NCBI GenBank assembly: GCA_011055475.1
Contig: DSDH01000129.1
Coordinates: 1-14,138, forward strand
Source: Phycisphaerales bacterium
GTDB taxonomy: Bacteria > Planctomycetota > Phycisphaerae > Sedimentisphaerales > Anaerohalosphaeraceae
DNA length: 14,138 nucleotides
Direction: 5' to 3'
This document shows, piece after piece, positions 7,663 through 14,138 of this stretch. The notes under the pieces were generated by a model, which saw nothing but the letters and a program-made list of their open reading frames with translations, was not told the origin of the DNA and ran no database searches. Position numbers and translations under genes: made by a program. The stretch's first letter is position 1; each line of letters opens with the position of its first letter.

Positions 7663-10403
7663 GCGATGATCCGCGGTGGGTGATCTCGCTGGCCGATGTG
7701 CCGTCGGATAGTACCGAGGCTATCGATCTGGTCGGCGTCAAGGCGGCGATGCTGGCCGACCTGGCGCAGGCGGGGCTGGCCCCGCCGGGCGGCTTCGTGT
7801 TGACGACAGCGTTTGTGCGGGACTACCTCGAGCGCGATCGCCAATGGCCGAAGGGAGCGAGCCCACAGATACGCCGTCAGTTGAAGCGGCTGGAAAAGGA
7901 CTGGGGCAGGTCATTCGGCAAGCCCCCCCGGCCGTTGTTGTTGGCGGTGCGCTTGTCGATGCCGCCCGATGGTGAGCCGCCGATGGGGGCGGTGCTCTGC
8001 TGCGGGCTGAATCCCGATCTGGCGGAGCACGCCGGCGATGAGGCAGGCTTTTGGAATCTGTACCTGCACTACATCCGTGACTTTACCCGGCGGGTCCACG
8101 GCCTGGACGCGGACGCGTGGGATTCGCTTGGACCGGAGCGAGTCGACGATCCAGAGCAGGGCTCTCGGTGTGCCCAAGCCTGCTTCGAGGCATTCAAGAA
8201 GGAGACACGTCGCAAGTTTCCGACGCGGTCCTGGGACCAATTCAAACAGGCCGTCAACGCCTTGCTTGACGCCTGGGCGACGACGACCTTGGCCGATGCG
8301 ACGGACCTGGATGCCACGTCGCAGGCGGCCATCATCGTTGAGCCGATGGGCCCCCTGTCGGTTCGGGCCGTGGTGTTCACCGCGGACCCCGATGATCCGT
8401 TGAGCGACCACGTGCGGATCGACGCGCAGGCCGGTCCGATGTGCATGATGGAGCCGCCGCCGTGTGAGACGTTCTTCATTGACCGTGGCGAGGCTGCGGA
8501 GAACATGGGCCTGAGCACCGGCGCAGCGCCCTCGCTGGAGGAGCTTGTCGGCAATCGAGCACCGGCCGGCGAGCTTCTATCGGGGGAACAGCAGCGACAT
8601 TTGGCATATCTGGCCCTGCGCATCGAGAGGCGCCTGTCGGGTCCGGTGGCGGCCACGTTCGCCGTGGGTGTGGGCCGCGTCGTCTTGCTGGGCGCACGGG
8701 TGCTGGGGTTGGACCGAATGGCGCGAGAGGTGGAGGCGGTGCGGGCCGAGCTGATGGAACGTCTGGCCCGGCGGGTGGCCGCTGGACACGGGCCGTGGAT
8801 GCGGTCCGCCCTCGATGAGCGGCTGACGTATCCGACGACGCTGACGTGGGACCTTGTGCGGCGTCTGGCCGATACGCGGGGGAGCTTGGGTCGGCTGGTG
8901 CGGGCCGCCGGCTACCGTCCCCATCGCCCCCTTGGCGAGGAGGGGTTCCTGGAATGCATCGCAGGGCGCGTTTTCGCCGATACGGGGCGGTTGAAGAGTG
9001 TGTTCCTTCCCATGGGCACATCACTTCGTCAGGAAGCCTTCGATTACGGCGATGGGGATGACAGTCTGTTGGACTTTCCTCCTCGATGGCCCAGCGGACG
9101 GGCGGACGGCCACCTGGTCGAGGCAATGCTGCCGGCCCGGCCGATGCAGTGGTGGATTCTGTGGCGGGCGAGCCGGCGCTGTCGAAGGTTGGAGCGTCAG
9201 GTCGTGCAGGCGTGGCGGAGGGACATCGTACCGCGATACCTGGACTGGGTCGCCGAAGAGCAGCGTAAGCCATTGGACAGGCTGAATGATACGGAACTTT
9301 TGGAGGCTTTGGAGTGTTGTTGCAGGACGTTGCTGGATGAGTACGCCGCGGATTTGTTCCTGCCGGGCTGGTTGGGACCGACGGTTTTCAACCGGCTCAG
9401 CGCGATGTTGGAGCAGGTGATGGGCCCCGAACATGGCCGAGACTATGCGCTGACGTTGACACAAGCCCTGGATGACGACGCGACGTGTTGCCTGGGGCGC
9501 GATCTGGCCGAGGTCGCCGCGGGCGCGAAGGGTCTGGAGAGCTTCCTTGCACAGTATGGCCATCGGGCCGCGGGCGAACTGGAGCTGGCGACGCCGCGAT
9601 GGCGACAGGCGCCGGGACCGCTCGAACGGATGGTCCGCCGACTTGGCGCGGAGGCAGGACGCGGTTTGAGCGCACGGCTGGCCGAGGCGCGTCTGCGTCG
9701 CAGCCAGGCCCTGGAGGATCTGCCTTCGCACCTGCGGCGGTGGGGCGGCACGACGTTTGAGGCGGACATCCGGCGGGACCTGGCGACGGTGCAGGCGTTG
9801 CTGGCCTGCCGCGAGTCGGCCTGGCATTTCTTCACGATGGGCTACGAGCAGATCCGGCGGATCGTGGAGGAACTGGGCCGTCGCGCCGGTCTGGGGGGGC
9901 ACGTTTTCGAATTGCACTATGACGAATTGTCGGAGGCGTCTTCGCGGTCGGCGGAGTTTGCGGCGCGAGCGCGCCGGCGACATCAGCAACGGCAGGCGAC
10001 ACGTCGCCTCAAGGTGCCGCGGCGAATAGAGACGGAGCATCTGGACGCGCTGTTTGAGGAGGATGCCTCGACGGACAAGGGCGGGGCTGTCGGAAGGCCT
10101 CGAGCGTTGAGTCCGGGTCTGGCCGATGGGCCGGCACGGATCGTCACCGACCCGGCCGGCGCGGATGTCGAGGCCGGCGAGGTGCTGGTCTGTCGTGCCG
10201 TGGACGCCGGCTGGATGCCGTTGCTTCTCTCGGCGTCGGCATTGGTGGTGGAACAGGGCGGGCTTATGAGCACCGCGGCCATCGCCGCACGGGCCCTGGG
10301 CGTGCCGGCCATCGCCTGGCCCGGCGCGATGGACCAGCTTCGATCGGGCTGGATTATCCGCGTCGATGGGCACGCCGGGCGACTGACGGTGTTGGAGGGC
10401 TGA
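7659..10403 (+). CDS. PEP-synthase/PPDK-like protein lacking the phosphohistidine (probable pseudo-enzyme)
   Basis: 914 residues. GTG 7659 overlaps the upstream stop as GTGA and sits just after a G-rich run. The N-terminal part resembles PPDK_N: VGVKAAMLADLAQAGLAPPG (about 25-44), LLLAVRLSMP (Arg98, in place of VRSGAR), then AVLCCGLNPDL like the PPDK block VLNLGLND, and VVFTADPDDP (Phe240). The GLGE/QGED block is degenerate (DAQAGPMCMM from 255). A long helical middle (about 385-810) contains FLAQYGHRAAGELELATPRW, typical of PEP-utilisers of the rifampin-phosphotransferase layout. The C-terminal swivelling domain (about 822-914) reads VVEQGGLMSTAAIAARALGV. The family has SHA here with His as phosphocarrier; this protein has Thr872. 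The PEP/pyruvate TIM barrel is absent. Homology is confident. Classical phosphotransfer through this domain is unlikely, so a binding, regulatory or changed chemistry is inferred. Confidence 0.9.
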   Translation: MSDDPRWVISLADVPSDSTEAIDLVGVKAAMLADLAQAGLAPPGGFVLTTAFVRDYLERDRQWPKGASPQIRRQLKRLEKDWGRSFGKPPRPLLLAVRLSMPPDGEPPMGAVLCCGLNPDLAEHAGDEAGFWNLYLHYIRDFTRRVHGLDADAWDSLGPERVDDPEQGSRCAQACFEAFKKETRRKFPTRSWDQFKQAVNALLDAWATTTLADATDLDATSQAAIIVEPMGPLSVRAVVFTADPDDPLSDHVRIDAQAGPMCMMEPPPCETFFIDRGEAAENMGLSTGAAPSLEELVGNRAPAGELLSGEQQRHLAYLALRIERRLSGPVAATFAVGVGRVVLLGARVLGLDRMAREVEAVRAELMERLARRVAAGHGPWMRSALDERLTYPTTLTWDLVRRLADTRGSLGRLVRAAGYRPHRPLGEEGFLECIAGRVFADTGRLKSVFLPMGTSLRQEAFDYGDGDDSLLDFPPRWPSGRADGHLVEAMLPARPMQWWILWRASRRCRRLERQVVQAWRRDIVPRYLDWVAEEQRKPLDRLNDTELLEALECCCRTLLDEYAADLFLPGWLGPTVFNRLSAMLEQVMGPEHGRDYALTLTQALDDDATCCLGRDLAEVAAGAKGLESFLAQYGHRAAGELELATPRWRQAPGPLERMVRRLGAEAGRGLSARLAEARLRRSQALEDLPSHLRRWGGTTFEADIRRDLATVQALLACRESAWHFFTMGYEQIRRIVEELGRRAGLGGHVFELHYDELSEASSRSAEFAARARRRHQQRQATRRLKVPRRIETEHLDALFEEDASTDKGGAVGRPRALSPGLADGPARIVTDPAGADVEAGEVLVCRAVDAGWMPLLLSASALVVEQGGLMSTAAIAARALGVPAIAWPGAMDQLRSGWIIRVDGHAGRLTVLEG

Positions 10404-10410
10404 CCGGGAC

Positions 10411-11232
10411 ATGCCTGCGTGGATCGACCTCTGTACGACGCTGCTCGACCCCGTGCTGGGTCCGCTGACGCGATGGCGTCCGGACGCGGTGATCGCGATC
10501 GTGGCCCTGGCGGTGGCGGCCTTGTGGGTGCTGATCCGCCGGGTACTGGCCAACCAGACACTGCTGCGGCGGGCGACCGAGGACCGCAAGCGTCTGCGGG
10601 CGCTGGCTCGGTTGGCCTTGGCGCAGGGCAACATGGCGGACGTGAGACGATACCGACGGACGTGGCGGATGATCCGGCGGCGGACGCGTCGAGGCCGATG
10701 GTCGGCCGGCGCCGTGTCGCTCGTTCTACTGGGGCTTGGCGCGGGATGGTGTGCGGGGCGGCTGGGCTACTACGCCCCCGCGCCGGGTGAGCCGTTCGAG
10801 GTCCGGCTGGCAGGTCCGGCGTCTGCGGCGGGGTCGATCGTGCACATCGTCCCGGTTGAGGGGCTCAGTGCCGATGGCTGGATTCGCAAGATGGAGCTGC
10901 GGCCCACGGCCGGGGAACACGGTGGGACTGCCGCCCAAGCCGTGGCCGTGTGGCATCTAAGCGGGTCGGCGGCCGAGACGCCCTACCCCCTGTTGCTGCG
11001 GCGGGCGGAGGGGACGCTGCGCCACGCGCTGTGGGTGGGCGTGCAGGGACGGTTGGATCCGGTCGTGCGGCATGGCGAGGGATGGCGGACGCAAGTGATG
11101 GTGGAACCGGTGCGCCTGTTCGGGCCGGTCGGACCGGAGGCGGTGTGGGGCGTGCCGGGCCGGCTGATCGGGTACGCGCTGCTGGTGTTCGTTACGGCGG
11201 GGCTGCTGCGGGGCCTATTGCGGATTCGCTGA
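10411..11232 (+). CDS. Three-helix membrane protein with Oxa1/YidC/TMCO1-like layout
   Basis: 273 residues. The ATG at 10411 is 7 bp after the previous stop, and GGAGGG at 10394-10399 serves as ribosome-binding site. Predicted helices are about 25-42 (AVIAIVALAVAALWVLI), 98-116 (SAGAVSLVLLGLGAGWCAG) and 250-268 (GRLIGYALLVFVTAGLLRGL). The 43-97 loop is strongly basic with two short helices (LLRRATEDRKRLRALARLAL, QGNMADVRRYRRTWRMIRRR), so it should be cytoplasmic. The N-terminus is then outside, and residues 117-249 form an extracytoplasmic domain. This matches DUF106/TMCO1/EMC3 proteins, where a cytoplasmic coiled-coil hairpin separates TM1 from TM2; the A-x-x-x-G-[DN] turn in the hairpin is also seen there. 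The approximately 130-residue insertion between TM2 and TM3 is not typical. Insertase homology is tentative. Operon position suggests a partner for the propeller and the PEP-utiliser homologue. Confidence 0.8.
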   Translation: MPAWIDLCTTLLDPVLGPLTRWRPDAVIAIVALAVAALWVLIRRVLANQTLLRRATEDRKRLRALARLALAQGNMADVRRYRRTWRMIRRRTRRGRWSAGAVSLVLLGLGAGWCAGRLGYYAPAPGEPFEVRLAGPASAAGSIVHIVPVEGLSADGWIRKMELRPTAGEHGGTAAQAVAVWHLSGSAAETPYPLLLRRAEGTLRHALWVGVQGRLDPVVRHGEGWRTQVMVEPVRLFGPVGPEAVWGVPGRLIGYALLVFVTAGLLRGLLRIR

Positions 11233-11269
11233 AGGGATGATCGCCCGACGTGGGGGGGCGCAAAGAGCA

Positions 11270-11299
11270 GGTCGAGGTCTCACAGGGGAAACCTCGACC
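11270..11299 (-). terminator. Hairpin between convergent genes, probable terminator
   Basis: Read on the minus strand, 12-bp arms (GGTCGAGGTTTC and GAGACCTCGACC, one G-T pair) enclose a 6-nt loop, followed by TGCTCTTTG. On the plus strand one pair becomes a C-A mismatch, so the hairpin is stronger as a minus-strand RNA. It lies 47 nt beyond the coiled-coil gene and 37 nt beyond the membrane protein gene. The T-tract is weak on both strands. Confidence 0.5.
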
Positions 11300-11346
11300 C
11301 ATTTGTCGTACGCTCGACGGCCTCGCGGCGCCGATGTAGTCTGTGC

Positions 11347-11682
11347 TCAGTGGGCGCGGGCTCGCGCCTGGGCGGCGACGACCTCAGCAGCCTTGACCTT
11401 GGCCACGGCGGCCTCGGCCTCTTCCTTGGCGCGACGTGCCTTGAGGACGATCTCCTCGGCGCGACGTGCGGCCTCTTCGGCCTTTTCGACTTCCTGCATC
11501 GCGGCGGCCTCGGCCTTCTGGATGGCCTCTTCGGCCCGCTCGACGGCCTGCATCGCTTCGCGCTGGGCCTTTTCGGCGGCGGCCAGGGCGGCCTCTTCAG
11601 CCTTGGCCTTGTGCACGAGGGTGACGGCGGCCTCTTCGGCCCGTTCCGCCAGAACTGTGGGCTTTGCCTTGGGTGTGCTCAT
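11347..11682 (-). CDS. Small Ala/Glu/Lys-rich coiled-coil protein, unknown function
   Basis: 111 residues. The ATG at 11682 is chosen because GGAG lies 8 bases upstream and because the repeat composition starts there. The frame is open to 11874, but that extension is Arg-rich, has no ribosome site and crosses the palindrome. After MSTPKAKPTVLAERAEEAAV, almost the whole protein is one long helix of Ala, Glu, Lys, Arg and Gln with few breakers and short imperfect repeats (AEEAAxxAEExxxKA, VERAEEAIQKAEA, VEKAEEAARRAEE). It has no signal peptide, membrane segment, Cys or catalytic motif. I do not recognise a family; similar composition occurs in structural and DNA-associated coiled-coil proteins, and low complexity makes similarity searches unreliable. 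It is divergent from the two acidic proteins to its right. Confidence 0.7.
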   Translation of the reverse strand: MSTPKAKPTVLAERAEEAAVTLVHKAKAEEAALAAAEKAQREAMQAVERAEEAIQKAEAAAMQEVEKAEEAARRAEEIVLKARRAKEEAEAAVAKVKAAEVVAAQARARAH

Positions 11683-11747
11683 GGTCCGAACTCCAATCCA
11701 CCTGTTACAAATCAATACGGGTTTCGTTTCTCGACGTACCCGCCTTT

Positions 11748-11765
11748 TCGACACACGTGTGTCGA
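11748..11765. promoter_or_regulatory. 18-bp perfect palindrome upstream of the coiled-coil gene
   Basis: TCGACACACGTGTGTCGA is a perfect dyad with no spacer, 66-83 bp upstream of the ATG at 11682. The position suits an operator. A half-site echo, GTCGACAC, follows at 11761-11768. It is in a noncoding, relatively A/T-rich stretch, so codon bias does not explain it. Confidence 0.5.
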
Positions 11766-11858
11766 CACTTAACCGTTTTTGGGTTTCCGAGCCGCCGGTT
11801 TTTGCGCCGGCCGGTCGTTCGCGCCGATGAGGACGGATATGCGGGGATCGCGTATTAT

Positions 11859-11998
11859 GGGACGTGCTCGTCACCGCCTGCGTTCATAAGGACAATCCCC
11901 GTGTCCACCCGCCGTGCCCGGCAACACCGCACAGAGGGCGGGGCGAACGCCCTTAAGCACCCCATGGATCGTGCCGAACTCGGTCCTACGCCTTTTTT
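11859..11998 (+). ncRNA. Candidate structured RNA or attenuating leader
   Basis: A TATTAT (11853-11858) precedes a stretch with nested complementary segments. GGG plus GTGCT (11859-11868) pairs with AGCAC plus CCC (11956-11963). GCGTTC (11880-11885) pairs with GAACGC (11945-11950). Inside are GGACA/TGTCC (11890-11906) and CCCGCC-GTGC/GCAC-GGCGGG (11908-11942). A further stem, GGATCG/CGGTCC (11966-11986), lies 6 nt before T6 (11993-11998). This is an approximately 130-nt multibranch shape upstream of the acidic-protein gene. No -35 is visible, and GC-rich DNA folds readily. I recognise no RNA family. Confidence 0.25.
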
Positions 11999-12095
11999 CC
12001 GTCGGCTGCACGTAAAGTATGACAAACGTTGACCGAAAAACCAAAACAGGGCTCACCTTCCAAGATAGGGAAATCCCGAAACGTGAAGGGTCCGG

Positions 12096-12995
12096 ATGAT
12101 GGAGCGAGAGCAGATCGAGCAGATGCAGGAGGCCTGTGCCCGAGTGGCCCGGCAAGCGGCGGGTGAAGCCGCGGACGGCCCTGCGACCGATGCGCTGCGG
12201 GAGTGGATCGGCCAGGCGCCGGACCTGATGGCCGAGTGCCTTCACTGGGTGGACGCCGTGCAAGCGGCCCAGGAACGCATCCCCCGGCTACGGGCCCGCT
12301 GTCGGCGGCTGACCGCGATACTCGAACAGGTCCGTCAACGCCTGGAGGATTATGTGGACGGTCCGTCTGTCGATGAGGGCGACCCATCAACGCCGGAGAC
12401 CGCCGGCGGTCCATCGTGCGAAGCGACCGAGATGGATTTTCCCGAGGCAATCGAACGTGAGATGGACGTGGACGCAGAGGACGACCCTGCGGAGACCGAC
12501 CGCCAGATTGAGCCGGACGAAGCCATCGGTGGGGACCAAGGCGACAACTCGTCGGATTCTCTTTGCGACGAGAAGGAAGAACCCCGTGGTTCGGTGGTTG
12601 TGCAGGGTGTTGGCGAGCGTTCCAAGTCGCTTGATCTTGAAGAGGTTCTGCCCGCCGACACCCTGCTGGCCGAGCTCGAGGCGATTGACGGCGAGCTGAG
12701 TCATTGCGCCCGGGCGACCAGGCAGGCCCTGGGTGAGATTGTGGACGTAGATGATTTAACGGATGACGGTTCCATTCTCCGGCCCATGAGCGGGCACGTC
12801 CGATCGCTCGGTATCGCCTCGTTGACGACAGGAGGGATGCGATCGGGATCGCAGATGAGCCGAGTCGGCCGGGTTCTGGATGAGTTGCACGGAGTGGCCC
12901 GGCGAAGCGGAGCCGCCGCGGGCGGGTCGCTGCCGGACTTCGACGATTGGCTTGAAGAGCTGGACCGAATCGAAGTGGATTTGTTGGGCGATTAG
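12096..12995 (+). CDS. Acidic helical protein of unknown function with a duplicated LxEL motif
   Basis: 299 residues. ATG 12096 follows GAAGGG; the adjacent ATG at 12099 could also be used. Residues 1-90 are predicted helical and mixed-charge (EREQIEQMQEACARVARQAA, then ERIPRLRARCRRLTAILEQV). Residues 90-185 form a disordered acidic linker rich in Asp, Glu, Pro and Ser. The C-terminal third has a helical motif at 188-201 (DTLLAELEAIDGEL), a Ser/Gly/Met-rich stretch (232-280), and a second copy of the motif at 283-296 (DDWLEELDRIEVDL) just before the end. There is no signal peptide or membrane segment, so it is probably cytoplasmic. The next gene, 34 bp downstream, starts with a third copy of the motif, so the two are likely co-transcribed and functionally related. 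I do not recognise a family and propose no reaction. Confidence 0.75.
   Translation: MMEREQIEQMQEACARVARQAAGEAADGPATDALREWIGQAPDLMAECLHWVDAVQAAQERIPRLRARCRRLTAILEQVRQRLEDYVDGPSVDEGDPSTPETAGGPSCEATEMDFPEAIEREMDVDAEDDPAETDRQIEPDEAIGGDQGDNSSDSLCDEKEEPRGSVVVQGVGERSKSLDLEEVLPADTLLAELEAIDGELSHCARATRQALGEIVDVDDLTDDGSILRPMSGHVRSLGIASLTTGGMRSGSQMSRVGRVLDELHGVARRSGAAAGGSLPDFDDWLEELDRIEVDLLGD
12657..12698 (+). repeat. Shared helical motif, copy 1
   Basis: Encodes DTLLAELEAIDGEL (residues 188-201 of the 299-residue protein). It fits D-x-x-L-x-E-L-x-x-I-[DE]-x-[DE]-L. The codons differ from those of the other copies, so this is protein-level similarity, not a recent DNA duplication. Confidence 0.55.
12942..12983 (+). 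repeat. Shared helical motif, copy 2
   Basis: Encodes DDWLEELDRIEVDL (residues 283-296), almost at the C-terminus of the same protein. It shares R-I-E-x-D-L with copy 3 in the next gene. Confidence 0.55.
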
Positions 12996-13029
12996 CAGCG
13001 TCGTCAGGCGAGATCGCGGGAGAAGGATC

Positions 13030-14138
13030 GTGAGCGGATCGACACCAAAGACTGGGAATGAGACGTTGGCCTCGTCGGGCGGAACGTGTGACGCGTTGCT
13101 GGCGGAGCTGAGCCGTATCGAGGCTGATCTGGAGGCGGCGGAGCGGGCGGCGATGGCCGTGGCCGAGGCGGTGGAGCGGGCCATGCTCGGCAAACAGCAG
13201 GCCGTAGAGGCGGCCGCCAGGGCGCAGGAGATGCTCGACGAGCAGACGCTTGAGCAGACGATGGCCCAGACGGGTGAACAGACCGAAGACGAGGGGCCCG
13301 ACGAGCAATTGGAGCAGACCGTCGGCCATTCTGAAACGGTGGAGGAGATGACCGGAGTGGAGCAGGTGGAGTCGGAGGAGGCGCTTGTTGAGGAAGCTCC
13401 GGCGGAGTCGGTCCAGGCCCAGACCGCCGACGAACCGGCGGTTGCGGATGAGGTCGTGGAGGATTCGCAGGCCGACTCGGTGTCGGTCGCCGAGACCGAA
13501 AGCGTGGTGGAACCGGTCGATGAGCCGGTCGATCAGGATGCATTGGGGGGTATCGACGCCGCGGAGCCGGCCGACGACACCGACGCTGCTCGGCCGCAGG
13601 ACGCCGACGTGTCCCAAGAGGTGAACGAATCCTCGCCGGAGACGGATAACCAGGATGGGGCATCCGTGCCGTCGGAACCGGCGGACACCTCGGACGACGT
13701 GCCGGAGGACGTTGAGATGAAATCACCCCCGCAGGCCCAGGCCCCCGATGACACGGTTGGAGAGACGGAGGGCTCGACCACGGAGGGCGAGGAGACGAAT
13801 GCTGATCCGGTCGAGTCTGCCCCGGAACCGTCGGTCGAAGTGGTGGATGAAGACCCCGACGACGCCCATGTGGCGTCGGAACCCGTGGATAACGTGGCCG
13901 ACATCACCGACGACACCTCCGAATCGGAAAACGTCGAGGAAGAGGATACGGCCGATTCAGCATCCGGCGCGGACGATTCGGATGACGACCAGGGCGATCA
14001 GCAGGACGGCATGAACGAGGAGACCTCCGACTCGACGGCCCCAGAGTCCACAAAGATGGGGGACGAGGGGGAACACGTCGCCACGGAGCCGGCCGAGGCT
14101 GCCTCGACCCGGACGGGCGACGGCGAGTCGCTGCAGCA
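13030..14138 (+). CDS. Highly acidic, largely disordered protein (partial, runs off right edge)
   Basis: At least 369 residues with no stop before the window ends. GTG 13030 has GGGAG 7 bases upstream and begins 34 bp after the previous stop. Residues 1-20 are polar. Residues 21-75 are helical: the shared motif DALLAELSRIEADL (21-34), then an Ala/Glu coiled-coil (EAAERAAMAVAEAVERAML). Then come EQT-type repeats (DEQTLEQTMAQTGEQTEDE). The remaining 280 or so residues are a low-complexity tail of Asp, Glu, Ser, Thr, Pro, Val and Ala with very few Lys or Arg and almost no aromatic residues. There is no signal peptide. Its missing C-terminus may hold a folded domain that would identify it. Function is unknown. 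The codon pattern is regular (high GC at third positions), supporting a real gene despite low complexity. Confidence 0.75.
   Translation, partial: MSGSTPKTGNETLASSGGTCDALLAELSRIEADLEAAERAAMAVAEAVERAMLGKQQAVEAAARAQEMLDEQTLEQTMAQTGEQTEDEGPDEQLEQTVGHSETVEEMTGVEQVESEEALVEEAPAESVQAQTADEPAVADEVVEDSQADSVSVAETESVVEPVDEPVDQDALGGIDAAEPADDTDAARPQDADVSQEVNESSPETDNQDGASVPSEPADTSDDVPEDVEMKSPPQAQAPDDTVGETEGSTTEGEETNADPVESAPEPSVEVVDEDPDDAHVASEPVDNVADITDDTSESENVEEEDTADSASGADDSDDDQGDQQDGMNEETSDSTAPESTKMGDEGEHVATEPAEAASTRTGDGESLQ
13090..13131 (+). repeat. Shared helical motif, copy 3 (in the adjacent gene)
   Basis: Encodes DALLAELSRIEADL (residues 21-34 of the acidic protein). It matches copies 1 and 2 in the neighbouring gene at D1, L4, E6, L7, I10 and L14, and also has acidic residues at positions 11 and 13. 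Confidence 0.55.

Larger units (their letters stand above)
11683..12095. other. 413-bp intergenic region between divergent coiled-coil and acidic-protein genes
   Basis: It contains an 18-bp perfect palindrome and a foldable stretch near a T6 run, both annotated separately. The rest, 11766-11858 and 12001-12095, has a higher A/T content than its surroundings. It shows isolated promoter-like hexamers (TTGACC at 12029) but no well-paired -10/-35 combination. No convincing small gene is visible. Confidence 0.5.

Noticed and set aside
9021..10634. 537-residue minus-strand open frame opposite the PEP-utiliser homologue
   Set aside because: Arg/Gln/Pro-rich shadow frame that crosses a gene boundary. 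The plus-strand frame has clear family motifs throughout.
11683..11874. Upstream extension of the coiled-coil protein
   Set aside because: Arg-rich and unlike the rest, without a ribosome site, and it crosses the 18-bp palindrome. ATG 11682 has a good ribosome site.
11961..11983. Resemblance to a 5S rRNA segment (CCATG...GCCGAACTCGG)
   Set aside because: Only about 11 bases match. The downstream half of 5S and its closing stem are absent.
11986..13617. 543-residue minus-strand open frame opposite the acidic-protein genes
   Set aside because: Its Arg/Pro/His/Leu-rich composition mirrors the acidic plus-strand codons. It spans two genes and an intergenic gap and has no ribosome site.
13533..13916. 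Ser/Thr/Gly-rich minus-strand frame resembling a secreted repeat protein
   Set aside because: It is the complement of Asp/Glu/Ser codons in the acidic gene; no start signal.

Overview
The window is about 14 kb of GC-rich bacterial DNA with densely packed genes. There is no rRNA, tRNA, CRISPR array, insertion sequence or integrase. Exported polysaccharide-degrading enzymes with carbohydrate-binding-like modules, a PQQ-type beta-propeller, and a PEP-synthase-like protein beside a YidC/TMCO1-like membrane protein suggest Planctomycetota, perhaps Phycisphaerae. That assignment is inference from gene content; no marker gene confirms it.

Region 1 (1-6203, minus strand) is a pectin or plant-polysaccharide locus. 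In transcription order it holds a secreted FAD-dependent oxidoreductase flanked by carbohydrate-binding-like modules (6203-3906), a family 10 pectate lyase overlapping it by 20 bp (3925-2780), a small cupin with its own promoter and an inverted repeat around the -10 box (2710-2360), and a secreted right-handed beta-helix protein, possibly GH141-like, that runs off the left edge (2099-1). Three of the four products have signal peptides; the cupin looks cytoplasmic.

Region 2 (6204-6447) is a divergent intergenic region with a good sigma-70-type promoter facing right.

Region 3 (6448-11232, plus strand) is a tight three-gene operon: an exported PQQ-like beta-propeller, a 914-residue PEP-utilising-enzyme homologue overlapping it by 4 bp (GTGA), and a three-helix membrane protein 7 bp further on. 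The PEP-utiliser homologue has Thr where its family has the phospho-accepting His, so it looks like a pseudo-enzyme. The membrane protein has the N-out, basic hairpin, two-helix layout of the Oxa1/YidC/TMCO1 superfamily. This trio is the best candidate here for an undescribed system.

Region 4 (11233-14138) holds three low-complexity proteins that I cannot name: a minus-strand Ala/Glu/Lys coiled-coil protein (11682-11347) ending at a strong hairpin, and two plus-strand acidic proteins (12096-12995, and 13030 to the right edge). The two acidic proteins share a short motif of the form D-x-x-L-x-E-L-x-x-I-x-x-x-L, present twice in the first and once in the second. The 413 bp between the divergent genes contains an 18-bp perfect palindrome and a stretch that can fold as a branched RNA ending near a T6 run.
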